Positions 34,960-44,800 of a stretch of 64,000 nt of DNA are shown here, in pieces (the first letter of the stretch is position 1; each line of letters begins with the position of its first letter). The notes beneath the pieces are model-generated. The model worked only from the letters and a program-made list of their open reading frames with translations. It was not told where the DNA came from and did no database searches. Origin of the DNA: a candidate division KSB1 bacterium (GTDB lineage Bacteria > Zhuqueibacterota > Zhuqueibacteria > JANLFK01 > Oleimicrobiaceae); the NCBI GenBank assembly GCA_024655945.1, contig JANLFK010000001.1, forward strand, positions 310,001-374,000. Reading direction: 5' to 3'. The position numbers and the translations under genes were made by a program.

Positions 34960-35400
34960 GAGAACGATTGATTCTATATCTGATTACCTCCTCTGGTATG
35001 CTAAGAACAAGGAACAACTAAAATTCAATCCTGTGTTCTTGTCTGAGGATACGTCGGGAACAGCCGCGCAGTATCGCTATGTAGAGTTGCCCGATGGCCA
35101 ACGCACTCGCTATGAATTAGGCAGGAGCGTGCCACACGGCTCCAAATCTTTTCAGCCTACTGCTTTACACTCGGCTGAGGCTACCCAAGCCGGTGCGTTT
35201 GAATTTGAACTTGACGGGCTAACCTTCGCACCTCCTCTAAATAGACATTGGTCAACCAGTAACGAGGGTATAGCACGGCTGAAAGCCGCAGACCGGATAT
35301 GGGTTGCTGGCAAGACTCCCAGGTATGTCAGGTACTTGGATGACTACCCTGTGTCGTCATTGACCAATGTCTGGGACGACACAATGGGTGCTGAGGATAT
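34960..35400 (+). other. Target-recognition segment of mod with foreign base composition
   Basis: Counting six lines (34981-35340) gives about 51% G+C, with 37% in 34981-35040, against about 70% in 35461-35520. Codon choice shifts too (TCT, ATT, AAA and TTG are frequent). It sits exactly between motif IV and motif I, where specificity cassettes are exchanged among type III methylases. Confidence 0.7.
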
Positions 35401-35803
35401 GGTCTACGCCGTCCAGACCAACACGAAGGTTGTCGAGCGTTGCATCCTGATGACCACCGACCCGGGCGACCTGGTCTTCGACTCCACCTGCGGCTCCGAC
35501 ACCACCGCCTACTGTGCCGAGAAGTGGGGCCGGCGCTGGATCACCTGCGACACCTCCCGCGTGGCCTTGGCCATCGCCCGCCAGCGGCTCATGACCGCGA
35601 AGTTCGACTACTACGAACTGCGCGAGCCCGAGCGCGGTCCTGCCGGCGGCCTCATCTACGAGACCGTGCCGCACATCACCCTGGAGTCCATTGCCAAAAA
35701 CACCGAGATTGACGCCATCGCCGCCGAATATCAACCGCAGATTGACCAGGCGCTGGCAGATTTGAATGATGCCCTCGTTGGGGTAATTCAACACACGGAA
35801 CAC

Positions 35804-35829
35804 GTAGGGGCGACCCGGCGGGTCGCCCC
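35804..35829. repeat. REP-like palindrome inside mod
   Basis: GTAGGGGCGACCC, GGC, GGGTCGCCCC: 10-bp arms (35807-35816 and 35820-35829) with a 3-base loop. The reading frame of mod changes across it. It shares the head GTAGGGGC with the element at 37385. Confidence 0.75.
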
Positions 35830-37120
35830 CCCGGGGCCGGCCACGCCCCAGATGAATTCACGAGATTGCGCGAATGGGAGGTGCCGCGAGAGGTGCCCCA
35901 TCCGGTTTGGCCGGGGGAAGGCCAGGAGGCATACCAGAAGCTCCTTGCCCTGAAGCGCTCCGGGAAGCTGGGTGCCGAGAAGGAGGCAGAACCGCTCCTG
36001 GAGACGGTCTATCGCTTGACCGGGCACCGTTGGGAGAGCCTGGGCGAGGTGCCCGACCCGATGCCGCCGGAGGACTGGCCCGAAGAGGCCCAAAACGCCC
36101 TGTGCCGCTTCTGGGAGCTCAAGCGCCGGAAGCGCCGGGAGATTGACGAGAGCATCCAGCGCAACGCCCCGCAGGAGGTGCTCTACGACCGTCCGAAGGT
36201 CGTGCGGGGTGTAGTGCGGGTTTCTGGCCCGTTCACGGTGGAGGCCATCCCCGTGCCGGCGGTGGAGGACCCCACCCAGGCGCCCATCCCGCAGTTTGAG
36301 ACCGAAGAGGCCCAGGTCCGTGTCTCCGACCGGGGCGGAGATTATCTGACCACCATGATCAACCTGCTCAAGCAGCAGGGCGGGGTGCTCTTCCCCGGCG
36401 GCAAGCGGCTGGAGCTCCAGAACCTCCGCCCGCTGAATCTGGGTTACCTCCACGCGGAAGCTGAATCCAGGCAGAACGGCAAGGCCCACCGCGTGGCCGT
36501 CAGTTTCGGACCCCAGCACGGGCCGGTCATCGCTCACCAAGTGCAGGAGGCGATCCCTGCGGCCAAGATGAACGGTTACCAGATGCTCATCTTCGCTGGC
36601 TTCGCCTTCGACCCGGAGGCGCAGGCGCTCATCCAGAAGGCGCCGGTGGCGGGACTTCAGGTGCATTTTGCCAACATCGCGCCGGACGTCCTGGTGGGCG
36701 CTCTCCTCAAGACCACCCGCGCCAGCCAGATCTTCACCGTCTTCGGCCAGCCGGATGTGCGGGTGGAGAAGCGGAAGGACGGCACCTATGTGGTGGAGCT
36801 GCGAGGCGTAGACGTTTACGACCCGCTGACGGGTGAGGCACAGTCTACCCGCGGCGAGGATGTCGCCGCCTGGTTCCTGGACACCGACTACGACGGCAAG
36901 ACCTTCAAGATCGCCCAGGCCTTCTTTCCCGGCGATCCAGACGCCTGGGACAAACTCCAGCGGGCGCTGAAGGCGCAGATTGACCCAGAAGCGTTTGAGA
37001 AGATGCGTGGCACCATCTCCTTCCCCTTCCAGGCCGGCGAGCACGGGCGGATCGCGGTGAAGGTGATTGATTTTCGGGGGAACGAGGTGATGAGGGTGGT
37101 AGCGTTGGATGGAGGGTACG

Positions 37121-37692
37121 ATGGCCTTTGACCCAGAACGCCACCACCGTCGCACCATTCGGCTCAAGGGCTACGATTATAGCCAGCCCGGGGCGTATTT
37201 TGTGACGATTTGCATACAAGATCGTGCGTACCTCTTTGGCGAGATCGTCGATGGGGAGATGCGATTAAACGACGCGGGCCGGATGGTGCATGGGGTGTGG
37301 CACGATATGCCCCATCATTATCGGGGTGTGGACATAGACGCATTCGTCGTCATGCCCAACCACATCCACGGCATTATCATCCTCGTAGGGGCAGGCCCCT
37401 CTGCCTGCCCCGGGACACGGGGCAACCACGGGGGGTTGTCCCTACGTTGTCATTGCCGGATGGGGTGCACCGGTTCAAAACGATGACGACCAAACGGTAC
37501 ATTGATGGCGTCAGACATTTCGGGTGGACACCATTTCGTGGGCGTCTTTGGCTACGCAACTATTACGAGCACATGATCCGCAGCGAGGAATCGCTGCACC
37601 GCATCCGGGAATATATCCTGACCAACCCACTGCGCTGGGCGCTGGATCGGGAAAACCTCAACCGCTCCGGTGCAGACGCCTTCGATGCATAG
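37121..37692 (+). mobile_element. REP-associated tyrosine transposase-like (RAYT, Y1/HUH) gene, frame-shifted
   Basis: The N-terminal part ('HHRRTIRLKGYDYSQPGAYFV') and the HUH motif in 'VVMPNHIHGI' define an IS200-like/RAYT transposase. The C-terminal part is in another frame ('VHRFKTMTTKRYIDGV', catalytic Tyr in 'LRNYYEHMI', 'REYILTNPLRW'). The frame change falls within a 61-bp palindromic element at 37385-37445. The gene starts inside the last codons of mod and ends 32 bp before the res start, so it is inserted precisely between the two R-M genes. RAYTs are single-copy domesticated transposases that act on REP palindromes. Confidence 0.82.
37385..37445. repeat. Double-hairpin REP/BIME-like element inside the RAYT gene
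   Basis: The ends GTAGGG/CCCTAC are inverted. Inside are two hairpins: GGGGCAGGC with GCCTGCCCC (37388-37396, 37403-37411), and GGGGCAACC with GGTTGTCCC (37419-37427, 37434-37442, one G-T pair). The layout resembles a pair of REP units. Confidence 0.75.
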
Positions 37693-37723
37693 CTGGATAG
37701 TTTCACCAAAGGAGACGGTCTCC

Positions 37724-40407
37724 ATGCTCGTGGATAGCCCCATCCTCAACTCGCCCTTTGAAGAGCCCAGTCGTTACTGGGCATACGAGGAAGGACAACC
37801 TGTGCTCAAGGAAGGGCGGCGCGCGGCGGGCTATTACCTCAAGGCGCGCACCCGTGGGCCGCAGACGGCGCTACTTGAGGAAGAGTTCGTCCCGCTGGAC
37901 CTAGTCAACACGATCCGCGAGCGGATCAAGGCGTGGCGCGAGCGGGGATACCTGGGCGTGACTCCCATCACGCGGCAACTCGTCAACCATTGGAACAACC
38001 CCGAGCGGGAGCGCAAGCTCTTCTTCTGCAGGCGGGAGGCCGCCGAGACCCTCATCTGGCTGATGGAAGCCTCCCCGGCAGAAAAGCAGGGGATCGCCAT
38101 CCCCAGGGACAACGGCCTGGCCCGCTACGCCTGCAAAATGGCCACTGGCTCCGGCAAGACGGTGGTCATGGGTATGGTCATCGCCTGGCAGGTGCTGAAC
38201 AAGCTCGCCAACCCGCAAGACCGGCGCTTCTCCGACGCGGTGCTCCTGGTCTGCCCCAACCTGACCATCCGGGAGCGCCTGCAGGTGCTGCTCCCCTGGA
38301 GGCCCGGCAACTACTACGACAAGTTTGACCTGGTGCCGCGGGGGTTGCTGGAGCGGCTGCAGCAGGGCAAGTTCGAGATCACCAACTGGCATCTCTTCCA
38401 GCCCCAGGACGACAGCCGCTCCCGCAGCGTGGTCCAGCGGGGGGTTGAAAGCCATGCCGCCTTCTGCCGCCGGGTGCTCAAAGAACTGGGCAGCAAGCAG
38501 AACATCCTGGTGGTCAACGACGAGGCCCACCGCGCCTACCGCCCGGCGCCGCTGCCGGAAGAGGTGAAGGCGCAGCTTTCTGCAGACGAGATCGCGGAGC
38601 GGGAAGAGGCCACGGTATGGGGCAGCGGCTATGAGGAAGGCGCCCCGTTTCCTTGGGTCGTGTCGGATTTCGGCCTGGTCGATGCCATCGAGTCGGGCAT
38701 CGTCAAGATTCCACGCGTACCCGTTGACGACAATACCGGGGCGCTTATCCCCAAATACTTCTGCCTGTGGGAGGCGATCAACCAGGCGCTGCCCGCCTCC
38801 GAGCGCCAAACCGCCCGCCGTCGCGCCAAGCCCGAGTCGGTGCTTCGGGAGGCGGAGGGGGCGCTGGCCACTTTAGCGTCGGAGTGGAAGAGGACCTTCG
38901 ACGCATTCCAGCGCGCCGGATCGCCTGTGCCTCCTGTGCCCATCGCCGTTTGCGACAACACCGACCTATCCAAGCTCATTCACGAGCACATCGCTCGGAG
39001 CAACACTCTGCCGGAACTCGCCAACGGCCCAAAAGGAGAGGTCACGTTCCGCATCGACACCAAACTTCTCGCCGAAGCCGAGACGGCCATCGAGGGTGAG
39101 ACGAAGGCGGAGGCGGCAGAGCGGCTGCGCAAGGTCATGGACACGATCGGCAAGATAGAATGGGAGGGCGAAGGCGATCCTCCCGGCAAACACATCAGGT
39201 GTGTGGTCTCGGTCGGCATGCTGAACGAGGGGTGGGATGCCCAGAACGTCACCCAGATTCTGGGCCTGCGGGCTTTCACCTCGCAACTGTTGTGCGAGCA
39301 GGTGGTGGGACGGGGCTTGAGGCGGCTCAATTGCGACGACTTCTCGGAGCCCGAATACGTGGATGTCTACGGTGTCCCCTTCGAGGTCATCCCGGTCAAA
39401 AAGAAGCCCCTGAGCCATACCGAGGTGCCGAAGGTCGCCACGCTCGTGAGGGCGCTGCCGGAACGGAAGGACCTCGAAATCACCTTCCCGCGCGTGGAAG
39501 GGTACATCGTTGATGTACGAAGCCGTATCCGGCTCAACCTGGACGGCGTTCCCTATCTGGAAATCGACCCAGGGAGCGAGCCGACAGAAGTGACAGTCAA
39601 GCCGGCGGTGGGCTATCGGATCGGGCGGCCCGACCGGCTGGGGCCGGGGCCGGAGGTGGAGCAGGACCGGAATCCGTTCCACCGCGAGAGGAGGCTCCAG
39701 GCGACAGTGTACGAGATTGCGGCGGAGCTTGTGCAGCGGCTCAAAAAGAAGCGCGAGGATTGGGGAGCGAGGCATACCCTCTTTCACCAGGTGCTCAACG
39801 CCGTGTGGCAGTATCTGGAAGAGCGCGTCATCCTCAAGCAGGACGTTCCGCTCGAGGAAGTCGCGCTACTCAAGTACAAGCAGCGGATCCTCGAGCGCCT
39901 GACCGGCGCCATCGAACCGGATACCGAAACAGGGGAGCCACCCATCCTCCCGGTGATTGAGAGATTCCGCCCGGTTGGTTCGACGAAGTCCTCTTCCGCA
40001 CCGTGCGCCCCTGCGTCGGCACCACCAAAAGCCACGTCAGCCACGTGGTGCTGGATGCTCCCCAGTGGGAGCACTCGGTGGCGTATCAGTTTGAGCAGAT
40101 GCCGCAGGTGGTCGCTTACGTTCGCAACGACCACCTGGACTTCACCATCCCCTACGAGTGGCATGGCGTGCAGCACGAGTACCGTCCGGATTACCTCATC
40201 CGCTGGCGTTGTCAGGACGGGCCAGAGGTGAAGGTGATCCTGGAGGTAAAGGGCTTCGAAACGGAGCTGGACCGGCAGAAGGAGGCTGCGGCCAGGCGGT
40301 GGGTGCGCGCGGTGAACCACCACGGGGAGTTCGGTCTATGGGCATTCCTGCTGTGCCGGGAGCCGGCCAGATTGGGGCAAGTGCTATTGACCGAGGTCAG
40401 GACGTGA
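37724..40407 (+). pseudogene. res: Type III-like restriction endonuclease subunit (res), frameshifted before the nuclease domain
   Basis: The first frame (37724-about 39977) encodes the superfamily 2 helicase part: Walker A 'MATGSGKTVVM', DEAH box 'VVNDEAHRAY' and a later motif VI-like 'EQVVGRGLRRL'. The ATG at 37724 has AAAGGAG upstream. Near 39977 (tandem GGTT) a one-base deletion shifts the frame. The continuation (to 40407) encodes 'FDEVLFRTVRPCVG' and a PD-(D/E)xK nuclease: Asp in 'YRPDYLI' and Glu-Val-Lys in 'VILEVKGF'. The downstream frame has its own possible start at 40003, so a free nuclease fragment is conceivable. With its mod partner also broken, the system is probably inactive. 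Confidence 0.85.
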
Positions 40408-40490
40408 AGTGCGACCACCGCCCGTCTCATGTGGCTGCACATCGGTCGGCCACAGGATTAAGAGCCGTTAACCAAACCAGGAGGTGAAAA

Positions 40491-41672
40491 ATGAAACCCA
40501 ACTGGCTGCCTGTTGTCCTCGGCGTGCTTTTGTTTGCAGGAACCGGGAGCTGCCTGGCCCAGGTGGCGCCCGACACGGTGGTCTATAAGGTCACCGAGTT
40601 TCAGGGGAAGGAACGTCTCACACTGACCCTCGATTTCTCCACCCTCGCCAAGCCAAGCTCTGTTGAATCCTTCGCCCCACTTTTCCATCTGCCGCCGCTG
40701 AGCCAGGGGCGCACCGGCACCTGCTGGGCATTTGCCGCGACCTCGTTCTTTGAGTCAGAGCTCAGGAGGCTGGGACGCGCGGAGACAAAGCTCTCCGAAA
40801 TGTACACCGTTTACCACGAGTACATCGAAAAAGCCCGCCGTTTCGTGCGCGAGAAAGGAGACTCGAACTTTGCCCAGGGCTCCGAGCTCAATGCGGTGAT
40901 CGAGCGGATGAAGCAGTACGGAGCGGTCCCTGCCTCTGCCTACCCCGGGCGCAAAGCAGACCAGGAACAACACGACCACAGCAAGTTAGAGCGGGAGATG
41001 GCCGACTACCTGCAGTTTGTGAAAAGCCATGAGCTGTGGGACGAAGAGCAGGTGCTCACCCACATCAAGATGACCTTGAACAAGTACTTGGGCGAGCCGC
41101 CGACGACCATCACCGTGGGCAAGAAGCGCATGACGCCGCGTGAGTTTCTTGCCAACGTGCTGCGGCTCCCCCTGGACGAGTATGTCTCAGTGATGTCCAC
41201 CAAGCCGGAGCCCTTCTACACCAAGGCCGAATATAAGGCGCCCGACAACTGGTGGCATTCCAAGGACTACTACAATGCGCCGTTGGATGAGTTCTACGCG
41301 GCGCTGAAGAAGGCGCTCGAGCGCGGCTACACCGCTGCCTTAGCGGCCGACACCTCCGAGCCGGGCAAAAGCGGCGAAAACGACGTGGCCATCGTCCCCA
41401 CCTTCGACATCCCACCCTCCTACATCAACCAAGACTCACGTGAGTTTCGCATCTACAACCGGACCACCACCGATGACCACGCCATCCATGCGGTGGGCTA
41501 CCAGCGCATAGGCGATCACGACTGGTTTCTGATCAAGGACTCTGGCTCCGCCGCCTTCCGTGGCGAGCACAAGGGCTACTTCTTCTTCCGCGACGATTAT
41601 GTGCGCCTGAAGGTCCTGGTCTTCATGGTGCACAAGGATGCCATTCCGGAGTTGCTGGCGAAATTCCGGTGA
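40491..41672 (+). CDS. Exported papain-fold (C1B, bleomycin-hydrolase-like) cysteine peptidase
   Basis: The 393-residue protein starts after a perfect AGGAGGTGA. A signal peptide (1-about 23) precedes a C1-type core. The nucleophile is Cys78 in 'QGRTGTCWAFAATS', the oxyanion Gln lies just before it, and the catalytic His is in 'DDHAIHAVGY'. The third residue, normally Asn in 'KNSWG', appears as Asp in 'IKDSGS'. Bleomycin hydrolases are normally cytosolic aminopeptidases, and export is characteristic of a subset in Bacteroidota-like bacteria. Periplasmic peptide trimming is a fair guess. Confidence 0.87.
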   Translation: MKPNWLPVVLGVLLFAGTGSCLAQVAPDTVVYKVTEFQGKERLTLTLDFSTLAKPSSVESFAPLFHLPPLSQGRTGTCWAFAATSFFESELRRLGRAETKLSEMYTVYHEYIEKARRFVREKGDSNFAQGSELNAVIERMKQYGAVPASAYPGRKADQEQHDHSKLEREMADYLQFVKSHELWDEEQVLTHIKMTLNKYLGEPPTTITVGKKRMTPREFLANVLRLPLDEYVSVMSTKPEPFYTKAEYKAPDNWWHSKDYYNAPLDEFYAALKKALERGYTAALAADTSEPGKSGENDVAIVPTFDIPPSYINQDSREFRIYNRTTTDDHAIHAVGYQRIGDHDWFLIKDSGSAAFRGEHKGYFFFRDDYVRLKVLVFMVHKDAIPELLAKFR

Positions 41673-41688
41673 GATAGCGTTTGTGCGC

Positions 41689-41714
41689 AGGCAGGCGATA
41701 GCTCCGGCCTGCCT
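41689..41714. terminator. Hairpin after the peptidase gene
   Basis: AGGCAGGC (41689-41696) pairs perfectly with GCCTGCCT (41707-41714). No T-run follows. A second hairpin is 13 bp away. Confidence 0.5.
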
Positions 41715-41726
41715 GACGACGCCACG

Positions 41727-41761
41727 CGCGGGGGTGTCGGGAAGTGACCGGCGCCCCCGCG
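41727..41761. terminator. Second G+C-rich hairpin in tandem
   Basis: CGCGGGGG (41727-41734) pairs with CCCCCGCG (41754-41761). Together with the preceding hairpin it probably insulates the peptidase gene from the activase gene. Confidence 0.45.
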
Positions 41762-41810
41762 TGCTCCGTCTGCCCATGGAGAGAACGACTGCTACTGAAA
41801 GGTGAAGCCT

Positions 41811-44800
41811 ATGTGGTGCGGAATTGATGTAGGCTCCTCGCATGTAAAGATCGCAGTGTTGGATGACCGCGGCGACATCAAGGTAGCTCTGTCCAGGCCG
41901 GCCAAGGGCCGCCCTTTGCCAACTTTGGCAAAGATGCTGCTTCAGGTGGAACGGCGCATCAAGACGCAGGACGCCGCCTTGGTGGTAACCGGCGTGGGGA
42001 AGGAACTCCTCTCCACGCTCCTTGAGCTGCCGGTGGAAAACGAGCTCCTGGCTGCTGCGCGTGGCGCCGGCCAACTTTGCCCGGAGGCCGCCTCGCTGAT
42101 CGAAGTGGGCGGACAGTTTACCAAGTGGATCCAGTTGGAACCGTCTCAAGGGGCTGAGCACGTGGGCATTGGCGATTACGCCATGAACGAGCTTTGTGCT
42201 GCCGGCTCGGGGGCCTTCTTGGAGGAGCAGGCGGCGCGCCTGCAGATCAGCGTAGAGGAACTGGGCGAGCTGGCGGCCCAGGCTCCTCGCGGCGCGACCA
42301 TCGCCGGCCGGTGCAGCGTCTTCGCCAAGTCGGACATGATCCACCTGCAGCAGAAAGGGACGCCGCTGGCAGAGATCGCCTATGGCCTCTGTCTGGCGCT
42401 TGCCCGCAACTTTGTCACCACGGTGCTGGCAGGACGGCAACTTGCGCTGCCGGTGGCACTCATCGGCGGGGCAATGGCCAACAAAGGACTGGTAAGGGCA
42501 TTTCGCGAAGTGTTGCGCCTCGAAGCGGAGAAGGCAGGGGTGCCTCCCTATCACGAGTTCTTCCCTGCCATTGGCGCGGCCCTCGCGGCCCAGGAGCAGC
42601 ATGCGCCCGTGCTGCGCCTGCGCACCTTGCGCCGCAACCTGATGGCGGCGACGGAGAGCGCAGAGGCGCGCGACCATCGGCTGCCACCCTTGTCGCCGCC
42701 CGCGACGAGGGCCATCCCAGAGCCCAAAGGCGAAAAGCTGCTTTCGGCACCCACGCCGGCGTTTCTGGGCGTGGATGTGGGCTCGGTGAGCACCAATCTC
42801 GTCCTGCTGGACGAGCGCGGTCAGGTGCTGGCTGGGGTGTACCTGCCCACGCGCGGCCGCCCCATTGAGGCCTTGCAGGAGGGCTTTGCCCAACTGCGCC
42901 AGCAGTGTGGGCGGCGCGTGCAGGTCTTGGCGGCCGGCACCACAGGAAGCGGCCGGCACTTAGCGGGCCGCTTTGTCGGCGCCGACGTGGTGAAGAACGA
43001 AATCACCGCGCAGATGGTGAGCACCCTCTTCTACTTCCCAGAAGCCGATACCATCTTCGAGATCGGCGGCCAGGATTCCAAGTACATCAGCATCCAGGAG
43101 GGGCGGATCGCCGATTTCACCATGAACAAGAGCTGCGCTGCCGGCACCGGCTCGTTTCTGGAGGAACAAGCGCAGCGGCTGGGCATCAGCATCATCGACG
43201 AGTTCGCGGAACTGGCCTTTGCCAGCAGCCGCCCAGTCGACTTGGGCAGCCGGTGTACGGTATTCATGGACGGCGAGGTGGCGCACAGCCAGGCGCGGGG
43301 AGTGCCCTTGCCGGATATGGCCGCCGGGCTCGCCTATTCCATCGCCAGGAACTACCTGGAGAAGGTCGTCGGCAACCGCCGCATCGGCAATGCCATTGTC
43401 TTCCAGGGGGGCGTCGCCTCCAACCAAGCAGTGATAGCCGCCTTTTCGTCCATTCTCGGCAAGGAGGTGAAAGTCCATCCCTACAACCGGATTTCCGGTG
43501 CAATTGGCGCCGCGCTCCTGGCGCAACGCCACTACCAGAAGGAAGGGCGCCCCATGCGCTTTCGCGGCATGGAGCTCGTTCAGGAGTACACCGTATCGAG
43601 CTTTGAGTGCGCTCACTGCGCGAACCGCTGCCAGGTCAACCGCATCCACTTCGGGACGGAGGTGGTGCATTTTGGCGACACCTGCGAGCGCTACACCAGC
43701 CGCGAGACCTCGAAGACAAGCCGTACGCCACAGCCGGACCTTTTTGCGGAATACGTGACTCTGCTCGAATCCCACCTGCCGCCGGAGGGCGGTGAAGTTC
43801 GCGGCCGCGTCGGGCTGCCGCGAGCTTCGCTCTTTCACGAGCTCCTGCCCTTCTGGGCAAGCCTGTTCAGCGAGCTTCGCTTCCAGCCGGTGCTGTCGGG
43901 GCGGAGCTCTCCCACCCTGTTGGCGCGCGCCATGGCCGCGCTCCCCTCGGAAAGCTGCCTACCCGTGAAGGTGACCTTTGGGCACGTTCTGGAGCTGCTG
44001 GACAACGACGTCGACCTGGTGGTACTCCCCTCCGTGCTGGAGTTGCCACCCACCGAGTCGGCAGAAACTGACCACAGCCACGCCTGTCTGTACACGCAGG
44101 CGCTCCCCTACATGGTCGAAGCGTCGGTGCGCGCGCGAGAGCTGACCCCGCAGATGCGCTTCACCGAGGAATTCGAGGGCCTGGCCGAAGGGCTGCAGGC
44201 GCTGCGCGAGCAACTGGGCGTAGAGGAGGACGAATTGGTGGCAGCCTACCGCCACGCCAAGCGAACCTACGCCGAATTCAAGGCGCGCCTGGAAAGACGG
44301 GGCAAGGAGATCCTCAAGGGCAGGTTCGAGCGAGCAGTCGTGGTACTCGGCCGCCCCTACAACACGTTTGACCCCTTTCTCAATCTCAATTTGGCGGCGC
44401 ACCTGAACCGCCTTGGCATCCTCGCCATCCCCATGAGCTATTTGCCGCTGAGAAGCATACGCCTGGGCGAGCAGTGGCGCGACCTGCCCTGGAAGTTCCC
44501 GCGCGACATGGTGCGCGCCGCCCTGTTCACGCTACAGGACGAGCGTCTCTTCCCGATCATCGTGTCCAACTTTGGCTGCGGACCGGACGGCTTCACCCAG
44601 AAGCACTTGGAGCGCGTGCTCCGCGGCAAGCCCCACTTGTTCCTCGAGTTCGACGAACACCGAGGTGAAGCTGGCCTGATCACGCGTCTTGAGGCCTTCT
44701 TGGAGGAAATCGAGGCGGCACCACGTTCGCTGCGGGCACCAGGGGTCCTCAGGGCGGGTGAGAAGGAAGAGCGAGCTGCCAAGGTGCGCCACTTTTTCAT

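Larger units (their letters stand above)
34183..37131 (+). pseudogene. mod: Type III-like adenine DNA methyltransferase (mod), broken into three frames
   Basis: Three consecutive frames make one protein: 34183-about 34918, 34919-about 35800 and about 35845-37131. Motif IV 'IYVDPPYG' comes first, then a variable target-recognition segment, then motif I 'FDSTCGSDTTAY', the order of beta-class N6-adenine methylases such as type III Mod. Motif I has Asp where Gly is usual (GSGTT). The first break, near 'GRENF', needs a one-base insertion or two-base deletion. The second coincides with a palindromic repeat (35804-35829). The third part is the C-terminal domain ('SDRGGDYLTTMINLLKQQGG'). An internal ATG at 34183 with GAGAGAGGG upstream may be the original start. 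Modification activity is unlikely unless the breaks are sequencing errors. Confidence 0.85.
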
